From Calditrichota bacterium (GTDB lineage: Bacteria > Calditrichota > Calditrichia > Calditrichales > Calditrichaceae), in the NCBI GenBank assembly GCA_003854985.1, contig RQOG01000035.1:1-64000 (forward strand): DNA of 64,000 bases. The letters are read 5' to 3'. Each line of letters opens with the position of its first letter. Position 1 is the stretch's first letter. The notes beneath the pieces are model-generated. The model saw nothing but the letters and a program-made list of their open reading frames with translations. It ran no database searches and was not told where the DNA came from. Below are positions 45,598 through 54,196 of the stretch, piece by piece. The position numbers and the translations under genes were made by a program.

Positions 45598-46718
45598 AAA
45601 TTGGCATAACATGTTATCCGACTTATGGCGGCAGCGGTGTTGTCGCCACCGAACTCGGCAAAAAATTAGCCGAATCCGGGCACGAAGTGCATTTTATTTC
45701 TTATGCTATTCCCTACCGACTTAATAGTTTTCATTCCAGGCTTTTTTTCCACGAGGTTAAAGTTCTTGAGTATTCTTTATTTGAGCATACACCGTATTGT
45801 CTTTCACTGGCTTCAAAAATGGCTGAAATAGCGGAATTTGCTCATTTGGATATTCTGCATGTGCATTACGCCATTCCGCATGCTACCAGCGCCTACCTGG
45901 CCAGAGAAATGATCAAAGGGGACAAACTGAAATTTGTCACCACCCTGCATGGCACTGATATTACGCTTATCGGTTCGGATCCGTCCTATTCAAAAATCGT
46001 TGAATTCTCGATCGATCAAAGTAACGGGGTTACTGCGGTTTCGAAATATTTAAAAACCGAAACCAAAAAGGTGTTCAATATAAAAAAACCAATTGAAGTC
46101 ATTTATAACTTTATACCCGATCAATTTCTGAATGTCCGGCCATCAACAGATTTAAAATCCTGTTTTAAACCGGATGGTCAATTTGTATTAACGCATATTT
46201 CCAATTTCCGGCCGGTAAAAAGGACTCCTGATTTGCTGGAAATTATTAAAATTTTAATCAAAAAAGATAAAAAGTATAAACTTGTTTTGGTCGGCGACGG
46301 GCCGGACCGGTCTAAGCTTGAGTTTAAATGCAGAGAACTGGAATTATGCGAATACATAATTTTCTTAGGTAAACAGGATAATATTGCGGAGATACTCAAC
46401 GCTTCCGATTTATTTTTAATGACCAGCGAAACGGAAAGTTTTGGTCTTGCCGCTCTGGAGGCTTTAGCCTGCGGCGTGCCCTGCATTACAACCAATACCG
46501 GCGGACTTAAAGAAGTTAATATTCATGGAGAAACCGGTTATATAACGGATGTAGGCAACATAGAAGCTTTTGCGGAATACATCGGTAAAATTAAAGCAGA
46601 CTCCGCTCTTTATAAAAAATTATCCAAAAATGCTAAAAAATACGCCTTATCCAATTTCAGATCGGACAGGATTGTTCCCCAATATGTTGCTCATTATGAG
46701 CAGGTACTAGCCAGGTAA
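45594..46718 (+). CDS. bshA: N-acetyl-alpha-D-glucosaminyl L-malate synthase BshA
   Basis: A 374-residue GT4 glycosyltransferase. The N-terminus MKIGITCYPTYGGSGVVATE is the BshA signature, with HVHYAIPHATSAYLA and the GT4 C-terminal site LFLMTSETESFGLAALEALA. It links GlcNAc from UDP-GlcNAc to malate, first step of bacillithiol synthesis. bshC is at 26252-27838 in the same window. It is translationally coupled to the diguanylate cyclase (ATGA), and its 3' end overlaps the convergent macrodomain gene by 12 bp. Confidence 0.95.
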   Translation: MKIGITCYPTYGGSGVVATELGKKLAESGHEVHFISYAIPYRLNSFHSRLFFHEVKVLEYSLFEHTPYCLSLASKMAEIAEFAHLDILHVHYAIPHATSAYLAREMIKGDKLKFVTTLHGTDITLIGSDPSYSKIVEFSIDQSNGVTAVSKYLKTETKKVFNIKKPIEVIYNFIPDQFLNVRPSTDLKSCFKPDGQFVLTHISNFRPVKRTPDLLEIIKILIKKDKKYKLVLVGDGPDRSKLEFKCRELELCEYIIFLGKQDNIAEILNASDLFLMTSETESFGLAALEALACGVPCITTNTGGLKEVNIHGETGYITDVGNIEAFAEYIGKIKADSALYKKLSKNAKKYALSNFRSDRIVPQYVAHYEQVLAR

Positions 46719-47249
46719 GGAAGTCAGCTCCTTTATAAAAACATTAAATGCGGATTCATCCCAGAGACAGATATATACTTTTTTTAAAGAGGTTTGTTTT
46801 TTAAAATGTTCGGCGATTTCACTGATCATTATGTTTGCGCACCGGTCCAAAGGATAACCAAATATTCCCGTGCTGATAGCCGGAAAGGCGATACTGGTTA
46901 ATTTGTTTTCTTCGGCCCTGCGGAGGCTGTTTATAACAGCCGATCTGCGTTTTCGGTCTTCATCACCTTCCCCCATAACCGGCCCGACGGCATGAATTAC
47001 ATATTTAGCCTTTAACATACCCGCGCCGGTTATAACAGCGCCGCCGACAACCGTTCCGCCGATTCGGTCGCATTCAATCTGAATCGATGGCCCGCCCTTT
47101 CTTTTAATCGCACCGGCTACACCGCCTCCCAAAATCAAATTTTTATTAGCGGCATTGACAATGGCATCCACCGCCATTTCCGTAATATCTTCCTGCACCA
47201 GAATCAAAGTGTTTGAATTAAATGATCTCGTATATTCAGGCGCGCTCAT
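46707..47249 (-). CDS. Macrodomain protein (ADP-ribose-binding)
   Basis: A 180-residue single macrodomain. The ligand sites are visible: DAIVNAANKNLILGGGVAGAI (adenine and catalytic loop), GAVITGAGMLKAKYVIHAVGP and ISTGIFGYPLDRCA (phosphate loop). It probably hydrolyses O-acetyl-ADP-ribose or removes ADP-ribose from proteins or nucleic acids. It overlaps the hutI gene by 14 bp (downstream of it) and is convergent with bshA. Confidence 0.92.
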   Translation of the reverse strand: MSAPEYTRSFNSNTLILVQEDITEMAVDAIVNAANKNLILGGGVAGAIKRKGGPSIQIECDRIGGTVVGGAVITGAGMLKAKYVIHAVGPVMGEGDEDRKRRSAVINSLRRAEENKLTSIAFPAISTGIFGYPLDRCANIMISEIAEHFKKQTSLKKVYICLWDESAFNVFIKELTSLPG

Positions 47250-48465
47250 AAATGATTTCCCCCTTTTTTAAGGTTTTACTTACATGGTTCATTCCGTAAA
47301 AATAGGGTAAATAATTCAGATTCGGAATATCAAGAATAATTAAATCGGCCTGTTTGCCCGGTTCGATTGATCCAATGCGTTCTGCAAGACCAAGGGAACG
47401 GGCGGGGATAATGGTCGTTGCCCACAGAATTTCCTGGGGAAGCAAACCCAGCTTTATGGCAGAAATCGTCCATATCAGCTGCATATTCTGCGTGGCTGAA
47501 CTGCCAGGATTAAAATCGGTGGCCAGGGCAATTTCACAGCCGGCCTGTATTAGTTTCCTTGCCGGAGCATAGTCATTTTTTCCTAAAAAGAAAGTGGTTC
47601 CGGGCAACAGAATCGGAATAACATTATTTTCTGCCAGAGCGCGGATACCCTGCTCAGATATTTTCACCAGGTGATCCGCAGAAACCGCCTTTATTTCACC
47701 TGCTAATTCCGCGCCGCCAAATGAAGAAAGTTCATCGGCATGAATTCTAGACTTAAGGCCATAGGCGTTCGCCGCTTTTAAAATTCGCCGGCTTTCATCA
47801 ACCGTAAAAACGCCCTGTTCGCAAAACACATCGCAGTATTTAGCCAGTTCTTTTTCTTTCACGGCCGGTATCATTTCATTGATAAGTAAATCGAGATACG
47901 CCTCACGCTGATTACGGTATTCATCAGGTATTTCATGAGCGCCTAAAAAGGTCGGGACCATTTCGATGGGTTGTTCGGCGTTAATCTCGTTGATTATTTG
48001 CAATGACCGCATTTCATCAACGAGGCTTAATCCGTAACCGCTCTTGGCTTCTATTGTGGTGGTTCCATATTCCGCAAACCGGGCTATCCGGCTTTTGGTT
48101 ACTAATTTTATTGAATCATAATCAGCCTGCCTGAATTTGCGCACGCTATTTCGGATACCACCGCCGGCTTCTGCAATTTCTTCATAGCTTTTACCCTGAA
48201 TACGCATAATAAACTCATCTTCGCGCGTATGCCAGAATACAGGATGTGTATGGGCATCCACAAAGCCCGGTAAAACGACTCCTGAACGCGCATCAACAAT
48301 TCTATCATAGTCGTTTGAATTTATATTTTCCGAATTGTTTTGAATATCTTTGATCAGCCCGTCTTCGATAATTATCTGAGCATTTTCCTTATCGAGAATA
48401 CTGCCGAATTTTTCGGCTGTATTAGCGGAGTAGATATGAGCAATATTTTTTATAAGCAGGCGCAT
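47236..48465 (-). CDS. hutI: Imidazolonepropionase
   Basis: A 409-residue amidohydrolase of histidine degradation (imidazolonepropionate to formiminoglutamate). Motifs: LPGFVDAHTHPVFW (metal HxH), EAKSGYGLS, ETLRMLRAI replaced by EMRSLQIINEI, GAHEIPDEYR, HADELSSFGGAELA (metal His and substrate), SADHLVKIS and ATDFNPGSS (Asp). hutH, hutU and hutG are not in the window. It overlaps the macrodomain gene and follows the HIT protein gene by 14 bp, so the three form one transcript. Confidence 0.95.
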   Translation of the reverse strand: MRLLIKNIAHIYSANTAEKFGSILDKENAQIIIEDGLIKDIQNNSENINSNDYDRIVDARSGVVLPGFVDAHTHPVFWHTREDEFIMRIQGKSYEEIAEAGGGIRNSVRKFRQADYDSIKLVTKSRIARFAEYGTTTIEAKSGYGLSLVDEMRSLQIINEINAEQPIEMVPTFLGAHEIPDEYRNQREAYLDLLINEMIPAVKEKELAKYCDVFCEQGVFTVDESRRILKAANAYGLKSRIHADELSSFGGAELAGEIKAVSADHLVKISEQGIRALAENNVIPILLPGTTFFLGKNDYAPARKLIQAGCEIALATDFNPGSSATQNMQLIWTISAIKLGLLPQEILWATTIIPARSLGLAERIGSIEPGKQADLIILDIPNLNYLPYFYGMNHVSKTLKKGEIIYERA

Positions 48466-48479
48466 TGATTACCTCAAAT

Positions 48480-48974
48480 TCAGCCGAATAATTCTTTAAA
48501 CCCGGCGCTTAATGTTTTGCAGGTAGCGTTGAGCGCTTCGGAAACAACTTTAGTGTTTGACAAAACCGGCATATAATTCGTGTCGCCATTCCAACGCGGC
48601 ACAATATGATAATGTACATGATCCTCAATGCCGGCCCCGGCCACCCGGCCGAGATTCATTCCGATATTAAATCCATGCGGATTTACCGTACTATTCAGCA
48701 CCTGAATAGATTTTTTTATAGTCTGATGAATATCCATAAAGGTTTCATCATCCACATCTAAAATATTGCCAATATGTGCAAAGGGCACCACCATAATGTG
48801 CCCGTTATTATAGGGAAATTTGTTCATAATGACGAATGACTTTTTCGAGCGGTACAGAATTAAATTAGCCTGATCATTATTCTGTTTTGGAAATTCACAA
48901 AAAATGCAACCCGGCTGTTCTTCCACCGCGCTTTTTATATATTCCATTCTCCAGGGCGCCCATAACAGTTTCAT
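48480..48974 (-). CDS. HIT-family nucleotide hydrolase
   Basis: A 164-residue HIT protein. The HxHxH active site is in IEDHVHYHIVPRW with catalytic His, after the NIGMNLGRVAGAG segment. The N-terminal GCIFCEFP with a His-rich second half forms a zinc site common to the Ap4A phosphorylase-like group. It likely hydrolyses dinucleoside polyphosphates or AMP-linked compounds. It lies between the EF-G-like gene terminator and hutI. Confidence 0.9.
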   Translation of the reverse strand: MKLLWAPWRMEYIKSAVEEQPGCIFCEFPKQNNDQANLILYRSKKSFVIMNKFPYNNGHIMVVPFAHIGNILDVDDETFMDIHQTIKKSIQVLNSTVNPHGFNIGMNLGRVAGAGIEDHVHYHIVPRWNGDTNYMPVLSNTKVVSEALNATCKTLSAGFKELFG

Positions 48975-48990
48975 GCTTTAACCTTTCAAA

Positions 48991-49028
48991 ATAAAACAGC
49001 CCGGTACCGCCATTGCAATCCCGGGCTT
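48991..49028 (-). terminator. Terminator after the EF-G-like gene
   Basis: AGCCCGG (48998-49004) pairs with CCGGGCT (49021-49027), and the minus-strand RNA then has a U-rich tail (48991-48997). It lies 50 bp past the EF-G-like stop and just before the HIT gene start, so it separates the two transcripts. Confidence 0.75.
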
Positions 49029-49077
49029 TAAATTTCACTTTGTATTGATTAGAATCCACATACAATTCGAATTCAGA

Positions 49078-51153
49078 CTATCCTTCTTCTTCCTTTTCCT
49101 TCTTCGCTGATGCAATTATTTTTTGTGCAAATTCCGACGGGACTTCTTCATAATGTGAGAAAGAGCGTTTATGTATTCCCCGGCCGGCGGTCATGGAACG
49201 CAGTGCTGTGGAATACCGGAATAACTCGGCAAGGGGCACCTGGGCATTAATCACCTGAAACCTGCCGTCGCTGTCCATACCCATGATTTTACCCCTTCTG
49301 CTGCTGATATCGCCCATTACATCGCCCATATATTCATCGGGTACGCGGACTTCAACATTGATAATAGGTTCAAGTAAAACAGGATTAGCCTGCTCAAAAG
49401 CCTTTTTGAATCCCATTGATGCGGCGACCTTGAAAGCCATTTCGGAGGAATCCACATTATGATAGCTGCCGTCAAAAACCGATACCCGGACATCAACGAC
49501 AGGATATCCTGCTAAAACGCCTTTTTCCATGGTTTCAATAACACCTTTTTCCACTGCCGGAATGAATTTGTTGGGAATTACGCCTCCTACAATCGCGTCA
49601 ACAAATTCGAATTTTTCACCCCGGGCCATAGGCTCAAGCCTTAAATGACAATCGCCATATTGACCGCGGCCGCCTGATTGTTTCTTATATTTACCCTGCG
49701 CTTCCGCTTTCTTTTTGATCGTTTCACGAAACGGGATTCTTGGTTCTTCTTCTTCAACTTCCACACCAAAACGTTCTTTTAGCCGGCTGAGTATAATAGC
49801 CAGATGCATTTCACCCTGGCCGGAAATGATCGTCTGGTGTAACTCCGCATCCTGGTTATAAACAAAAGTCGGATCTTCTTCATGCAGGGTATGTAAACCG
49901 TTACTGATCTTATCCTCATCGCCTTTCGCCTTAGGCCTGATAGCGCTGCGAATCAGCGGCTCCGGAAATTCAATTTTAGGATATTTTATTTCCTTACCCT
50001 TGGCACACAGGGTATTACCGGTATGCGTTCCCTTCAGTTTAACCACCGCGCCGATATCGCCGGCATTAAAGCGTTCAACACTTATTTTGTTTTTCCCATT
50101 CAGGCTGAACATTTGCCCCATCCGTTCACTCTGCCCTGTGGAACTGTTAATAAGGTCATCGCCCGTTTTAATGGAACCTGACATTACTTTAAAATAGGAG
50201 AGTTCGCCCATGTGCATTTCCGACAGTGTTTTGAAAATAAATGCCGAAGCAGGTTCGGATACGCTAACTTTACGGGTAACTTCTTTTTCGCCGACTTTAG
50301 CGTCTAATTCATTGGGTGCAGGACAGAAATTCACGGCAATGTCCAGAAGTCTTTTTACGCCGACATTAGTGGTGGCCGCCATGCAGAAAATGGGAAAAAC
50401 AGCATCTTGCGCCACTGCTTTTTTAAAACCTGAACTAAATTCTTCTTCCGTAAGAGCGCCGGCTTCAAAGTATTTTTCCATCAGCGAATCATCGCTTTCG
50501 GCAACGGCCTCAATCAGTTTAAGATGCAGATCATCCGCTTTATCTTTTAAATCAGCCGGAATATCTTCTTCAGTATAATTGCCGCTGTTATCTTTGGAAA
50601 ATTTCAATATTTTCATCCGGAACAGATCAATAATGCTGCTGAAATTCGGTCCTGTTTCGACGGGAAATTGCGCCAGCACCACCTGATGACCAAAACTATC
50701 GATTAATCCTTTTACAACATCATCAAAATTTAAATTTTCTCTATCCAGTTTATTAATAATAAAAAAACGCGGCACTTTATTTTTCTCAGCCTGTTCCCAA
50801 ACCTGTTCGGTGCCAACTTCCACACCCGATGCAGCCGAAACCACAAGAAATGCCGTATCTATAACGCGAGCTGCGCCAACGACCTCACCAAAAAAATCAG
50901 AATAGCCCGGTGTATCAATAATATTAATTTTGTGGTCTTTCCAAATCCCATGGGCTAAAGCAGTATTTAAGGAAATCTGTCTTTTAATTTCATCTTCATT
51001 ATAATCGGAAACAGTGTTTCCCTGCTCAATTGTACCCATTCGATTAATTTCTTTCAGATTGAAAAGCAATGCTTCAACCAGCGATGTTTTGCCGGTTCCT
51101 CCATGCCCGCCAAATCCTATATTACGGATTTGTTCCGTTTGGAATTCCTTCAC
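49078..51153 (-). CDS. Elongation factor G-like GTPase (EF-G2 type)
   Basis: A 691-residue translational GTPase. The start is GTG 51153 after AAGGAGG. G1 is GFGGHGGTGKTSLVEALLF, G3 NIIDTPGYSDF and G4 INKLDREN; domains II to V follow with the conserved GQGEMHLAIILSRLKERFGV and RGQYGDCHLRLEP. The G1 reads GHGGTGKT rather than AHIDAGKT of canonical EF-G, and an extra acidic-rich G' region is seen, which places it in the EF-G-like (FusA2) subgroup. The true fusA is presumably elsewhere. It may act in ribosome recycling or under stress. Confidence 0.92.
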   Translation of the reverse strand: MKEFQTEQIRNIGFGGHGGTGKTSLVEALLFNLKEINRMGTIEQGNTVSDYNEDEIKRQISLNTALAHGIWKDHKINIIDTPGYSDFFGEVVGAARVIDTAFLVVSAASGVEVGTEQVWEQAEKNKVPRFFIINKLDRENLNFDDVVKGLIDSFGHQVVLAQFPVETGPNFSSIIDLFRMKILKFSKDNSGNYTEEDIPADLKDKADDLHLKLIEAVAESDDSLMEKYFEAGALTEEEFSSGFKKAVAQDAVFPIFCMAATTNVGVKRLLDIAVNFCPAPNELDAKVGEKEVTRKVSVSEPASAFIFKTLSEMHMGELSYFKVMSGSIKTGDDLINSSTGQSERMGQMFSLNGKNKISVERFNAGDIGAVVKLKGTHTGNTLCAKGKEIKYPKIEFPEPLIRSAIRPKAKGDEDKISNGLHTLHEEDPTFVYNQDAELHQTIISGQGEMHLAIILSRLKERFGVEVEEEEPRIPFRETIKKKAEAQGKYKKQSGGRGQYGDCHLRLEPMARGEKFEFVDAIVGGVIPNKFIPAVEKGVIETMEKGVLAGYPVVDVRVSVFDGSYHNVDSSEMAFKVAASMGFKKAFEQANPVLLEPIINVEVRVPDEYMGDVMGDISSRRGKIMGMDSDGRFQVINAQVPLAELFRYSTALRSMTAGRGIHKRSFSHYEEVPSEFAQKIIASAKKEKEEEG

Positions 51154-51364
51154 AATCGCCTCCTTATGTGTCTGTTCATTTTCTGTTTTACCTTTAGCTT
51201 ATTTCAGAAATTATGCTGGAAATGATCGGAATTTATTGATTTTTTCGATCTTCCAGAAGCTGAGAAGTTACTAAATGAATATTTTGTTTGCAAGAAAAAT
51301 CCTGGCCTGTTCAATGAGAAAAGGCCGGGTTCATTGAACTGAAAAAGGTGGCTGCCGTTGAAGT

Positions 51365-52057
51365 TTATAACTTAAATCTTTTCTTTTTCAACCACTTCTG
51401 TATGGAATGATATCCGGGAAAAGCACTTTCTTTTGCCCTGAATTCCATAGAGTGGATTCGGCGCCTGCCCTGAATTGTTATCACAGGAAAATAAATATGA
51501 AGCATTTCGTGATACATCAGAAAACAGACAATTTCGGATGGTGTTTTCCTGTTATCAAAGATCCTGCTGATCACCAGTAAATTTCGTTCACGGGAATAAA
51601 AACCAAGCCGGGTATAGCTATCCTTTAAACTCCAACCGAGTATGGGCTTGTTTAACGTCGAATTAAAATAGCGCCGGTTTAATTCATCGAAAATCGTATT
51701 TAAGTCATAAAACCGGCCAACCGCTGAATATTGTTCCGATGGTTTTCGCGTTCTGCTGTCATAATCGGGAAGAATGTGTTCATTTACATATTGATTATAT
51801 TGCTTCCTGATATTCGTATGCAGCTTAATTCTGAATATTTTTGATAAAAGAATCAGCCCCAATAGGTTTAGAATGTCGACCGGCACATTACGAAACAAGG
51901 GTGATATTTTAAACAGAAGACTATTCGATTTTCTTTCGATTGTATGACGCAAAGATTTTCTGGTTGTAAAACCGGCGATAATTTCGAATTTCTTCTTATC
52001 CGGGAAATATTGTCCGAATAAACTCGCGTAGAGGTCGGTTAACTGCCGGTCATCCAT
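51365..52057 (-). CDS. SprT-like metallopeptidase-domain protein
   Basis: A 230-residue protein. The C-terminal half resembles the SprT/M48-like fold: LNTIFDELNRRYFNSTLNKP, then LGFYSRERNLLVISRIFD and the zinc motif CFLMYHEMLHIYFP (HExxH) with a distal HSMEFRAKESAFPGY. The N-terminal 110 residues are helical and unassigned; LLGLILLSKIF could contact a membrane. Function unknown, likely zinc-dependent proteolysis. Single gene on the minus strand. Confidence 0.8.
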   Translation of the reverse strand: MDDRQLTDLYASLFGQYFPDKKKFEIIAGFTTRKSLRHTIERKSNSLLFKISPLFRNVPVDILNLLGLILLSKIFRIKLHTNIRKQYNQYVNEHILPDYDSRTRKPSEQYSAVGRFYDLNTIFDELNRRYFNSTLNKPILGWSLKDSYTRLGFYSRERNLLVISRIFDNRKTPSEIVCFLMYHEMLHIYFPVITIQGRRRIHSMEFRAKESAFPGYHSIQKWLKKKRFKL

Positions 52058-52376
52058 GATTTATTTTTTCCCTGATTTTGATCGGATTATACCTTCGTAA
52101 CTACTTAACATCAGTTTTCATTGAGCGCAATATAAGTAAAAGTGCTTTTATCTGACAAGGCGGGAATATCAAAAAAATTATAGAAAAGCTTTTTGAATCA
52201 AAACTTAGATTAGTGCAAAAATACTGCCATTGAGTGATCTACCAGGAATGAGATTTTACTCTCATCGGCAAGGAGCATTTGACGACAAAATGGGAACAAT
52301 ATGGCGGATATATCCTGAAACAGGATTCATTTACCGCCATATATTGGACAAAGGCTTTTTTCCGGACTATTCCTTA
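52058..52376. other. Intergenic gap with a long hairpin, no gene
   Basis: The 319-bp gap has no reading frame with a ribosome site. Its right end contains a long hairpin (52299-52342) that looks like a structured RNA or a terminator for the leftward UlaG-like gene. The rest is ordinary AT-rich sequence. Confidence 0.5.
52299..52342. repeat. Two-tier hairpin
   Basis: ATATGGCGG (52299-52307) is mirrored by CCGCCATAT (52334-52342), and within it ATCCTG (52312-52317) pairs with CAGGAT (52321-52326) over an AAA loop. It lies 35 bp downstream of the UPF0173 gene stop. No long U run follows on the minus strand, so it may be a stabilising 3' hairpin rather than a classic terminator. Confidence 0.55.
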
Positions 52377-53054
52377 TCAGAATGAATAACTTTCGTTAAT
52401 ACCAAGTATCCTGGCGTTAAATCCTTTTTCTTTAACTTTTCTGGCAAATTCCTCCGGATCGCTTCGGATGACATCAAATGTATTATAATGCATTGGAATG
52501 GTCAGTTTAGGTTTAACAAACTCAACGGCCTTCACGGCGTCGTTAATATCCATCGTAAAATTATCACCGATGCATACCAGAAAAACATCAATGGAATTCA
52601 TCTGCCCGATTAACTGCATATCAAGGAAAAGCCCTGTGTCACCGGAATGATAAATAGTTTTTCCGTCGATAGTAATCAGCACCCCGGCAGGCGTGCCGCC
52701 ATAGCTTCCATCGGGAAAGGATGACCCATGCCAAGCCGGTGTCAGTTTCACCCTGCCAAAGGGGAAGTTATGTCCGCCACCGATATGCATGGAATGGGCA
52801 GAGACGCCGTTTGCCGAGCAATAATTGGCTATTTCAAAATTTGTAATAATCAGGCTTTTATTGGCTCTGGCAATCGGAATGGCATCTCCCAGATGATCGC
52901 CATGAGCATGGGTAACGATGATATAATCGGCTTTTACATCGTCCTTTTTCACAGTGGCCAGCGGATTACCGGATAAAAAAGGATCAATGAGTATAGTATG
53001 TTCACCGTTCTTAATCAACCACGCAGAATGACTAAGATAGGTTATACTTACCAT
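52377..53054 (-). CDS. UPF0173/UlaG-type metal-dependent hydrolase
   Basis: A 225-residue metallo-beta-lactamase-fold protein. The metal motif is VTHAHGDHLGDAIPI, then YHSGDTGLFLDMQLI and IPMHYNTFDVIRSDPE. The start HSAWLIKNGEHTILIDPFLS is typical of UPF0173. Substrate unknown. It lies 16 bp downstream of mdh and is probably cotranscribed. Confidence 0.92.
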   Translation of the reverse strand: MVSITYLSHSAWLIKNGEHTILIDPFLSGNPLATVKKDDVKADYIIVTHAHGDHLGDAIPIARANKSLIITNFEIANYCSANGVSAHSMHIGGGHNFPFGRVKLTPAWHGSSFPDGSYGGTPAGVLITIDGKTIYHSGDTGLFLDMQLIGQMNSIDVFLVCIGDNFTMDINDAVKAVEFVKPKLTIPMHYNTFDVIRSDPEEFARKVKEKGFNARILGINESYSF

Positions 53055-53069
53055 GATATTCTCCTGAAA

Positions 53070-54026
53070 TTATTTGGTCAGGGCAAGAACCTCATTTTTA
53101 GTTTTTTCCACAGATGTTACAGAATTTTTAAAGGCCTCTTTTTCTTTTTCAGATAAATCCATTATTATTATTTTCTCAATTCCCTCAGCACCGAGTATAA
53201 CCGGAACGCCTATGAATAATCCTTTTACGCCATATTCTCCGTCCAGGTAGGCGCTTACAGGCATTATCTTTTTCTTATCGAAGATAATGGCTTCGGCCAT
53301 ATCCAGCGCGCTCCATGCAGGGGAAACAAAAGCGGAACCGGAACCTAAAAGTTTTACCACCTCGCCTCCCGCATTGCGGGTTCTGTTTTCTATAGCGTCC
53401 AGTTTTTCCTGGCTTACAAATTTTTCTACAGGCATACCGGCAATCCGGCAGGCAGAACGGATAGGCAGCATATCATCGCCATGGCCGCCCAGTACCATAG
53501 CTTCAACATTATCCACGCTAACGCCGGCCTCCTGCGCGACAAAGTACCGATAGCGGGCAGAATCCAGAGCTCCGGCCATACCCATCAATCTTTGCTTAGG
53601 AATTTTCAAATTCATATGCAGCCTGTATACAATGGCATCCAGCGGATTTGCAATGGATATAACGATAGCTTTCGGACAATATTTTGAAATTCCATTACTC
53701 ACGGCATCCGTAATTTTCAGATTGGTCGTTAACAATTCTTCCCGCGAAGGCAGGGTTCCATCGGGTTTGGCGGTTCTTGGAACACCGGCCGTATTTATTA
53801 CCATATTTGCATCTTTTAAAACATCATATTCCTTTGAACCCATTAAATTAATATCATTCTTTAAAACCGGGGTTCCTTCCGAAATATCAAGACATTTCCC
53901 TTTAGCCAGATCAGGCTCTTTAATATCTACCAAAGCAACATTTCTGGCCAATCGACGTTTTACAATTTCCAGCGCCAAAACGCCACCAATATTTCCTCCT
54001 CCGATAATACCAATTTTTTGCAGCAT
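53070..54026 (-). CDS. mdh: Malate dehydrogenase (LDH-like)
   Basis: 318 residues from ATG 54026, which follows GGAGG; the longer frame to 54080 is not needed. NAD site KIGIIGGGNIGGVLALEIV with the acidic D of ALVDIKEPDLA, substrate arginine region GVPRTAKPDG, ISIANPLDAIVY and the catalytic histidine in VLGGHGDDMLPI. It interconverts malate and oxaloacetate in the TCA cycle. The group is LDH-like MDH3 common in Bacteroidota and relatives. Confidence 0.94.
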   Translation of the reverse strand: MLQKIGIIGGGNIGGVLALEIVKRRLARNVALVDIKEPDLAKGKCLDISEGTPVLKNDINLMGSKEYDVLKDANMVINTAGVPRTAKPDGTLPSREELLTTNLKITDAVSNGISKYCPKAIVISIANPLDAIVYRLHMNLKIPKQRLMGMAGALDSARYRYFVAQEAGVSVDNVEAMVLGGHGDDMLPIRSACRIAGMPVEKFVSQEKLDAIENRTRNAGGEVVKLLGSGSAFVSPAWSALDMAEAIIFDKKKIMPVSAYLDGEYGVKGLFIGVPVILGAEGIEKIIIMDLSEKEKEAFKNSVTSVEKTKNEVLALTK

Positions 54027-54166
54027 AAAATTTCCTCCAATCTTACATGGACATTCAATTATTTCTTTGTACCCTGACAATTTGGACTATAGGCGAGTAA
54101 AATATACTCATATCAAATCAACAAAGCAAAGGACATTGCAAAGAATTAAAATATTTATTTGAAATA

Positions 54167-54185
54167 TAAAAGCCCGGCCGAGCCT
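54167..54185 (-). terminator. Probable terminator after nfnB
   Basis: A short GC-rich stem AGGCTC/GGGCTT around GGCC, then an AU-rich tail on the minus strand, 12 bp past the stop of the NfnB-type gene. The stem includes G-U pairs, so it is weaker than others in the window. Confidence 0.45.
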
Positions 54186-54196
54186 ACAACCTGATA

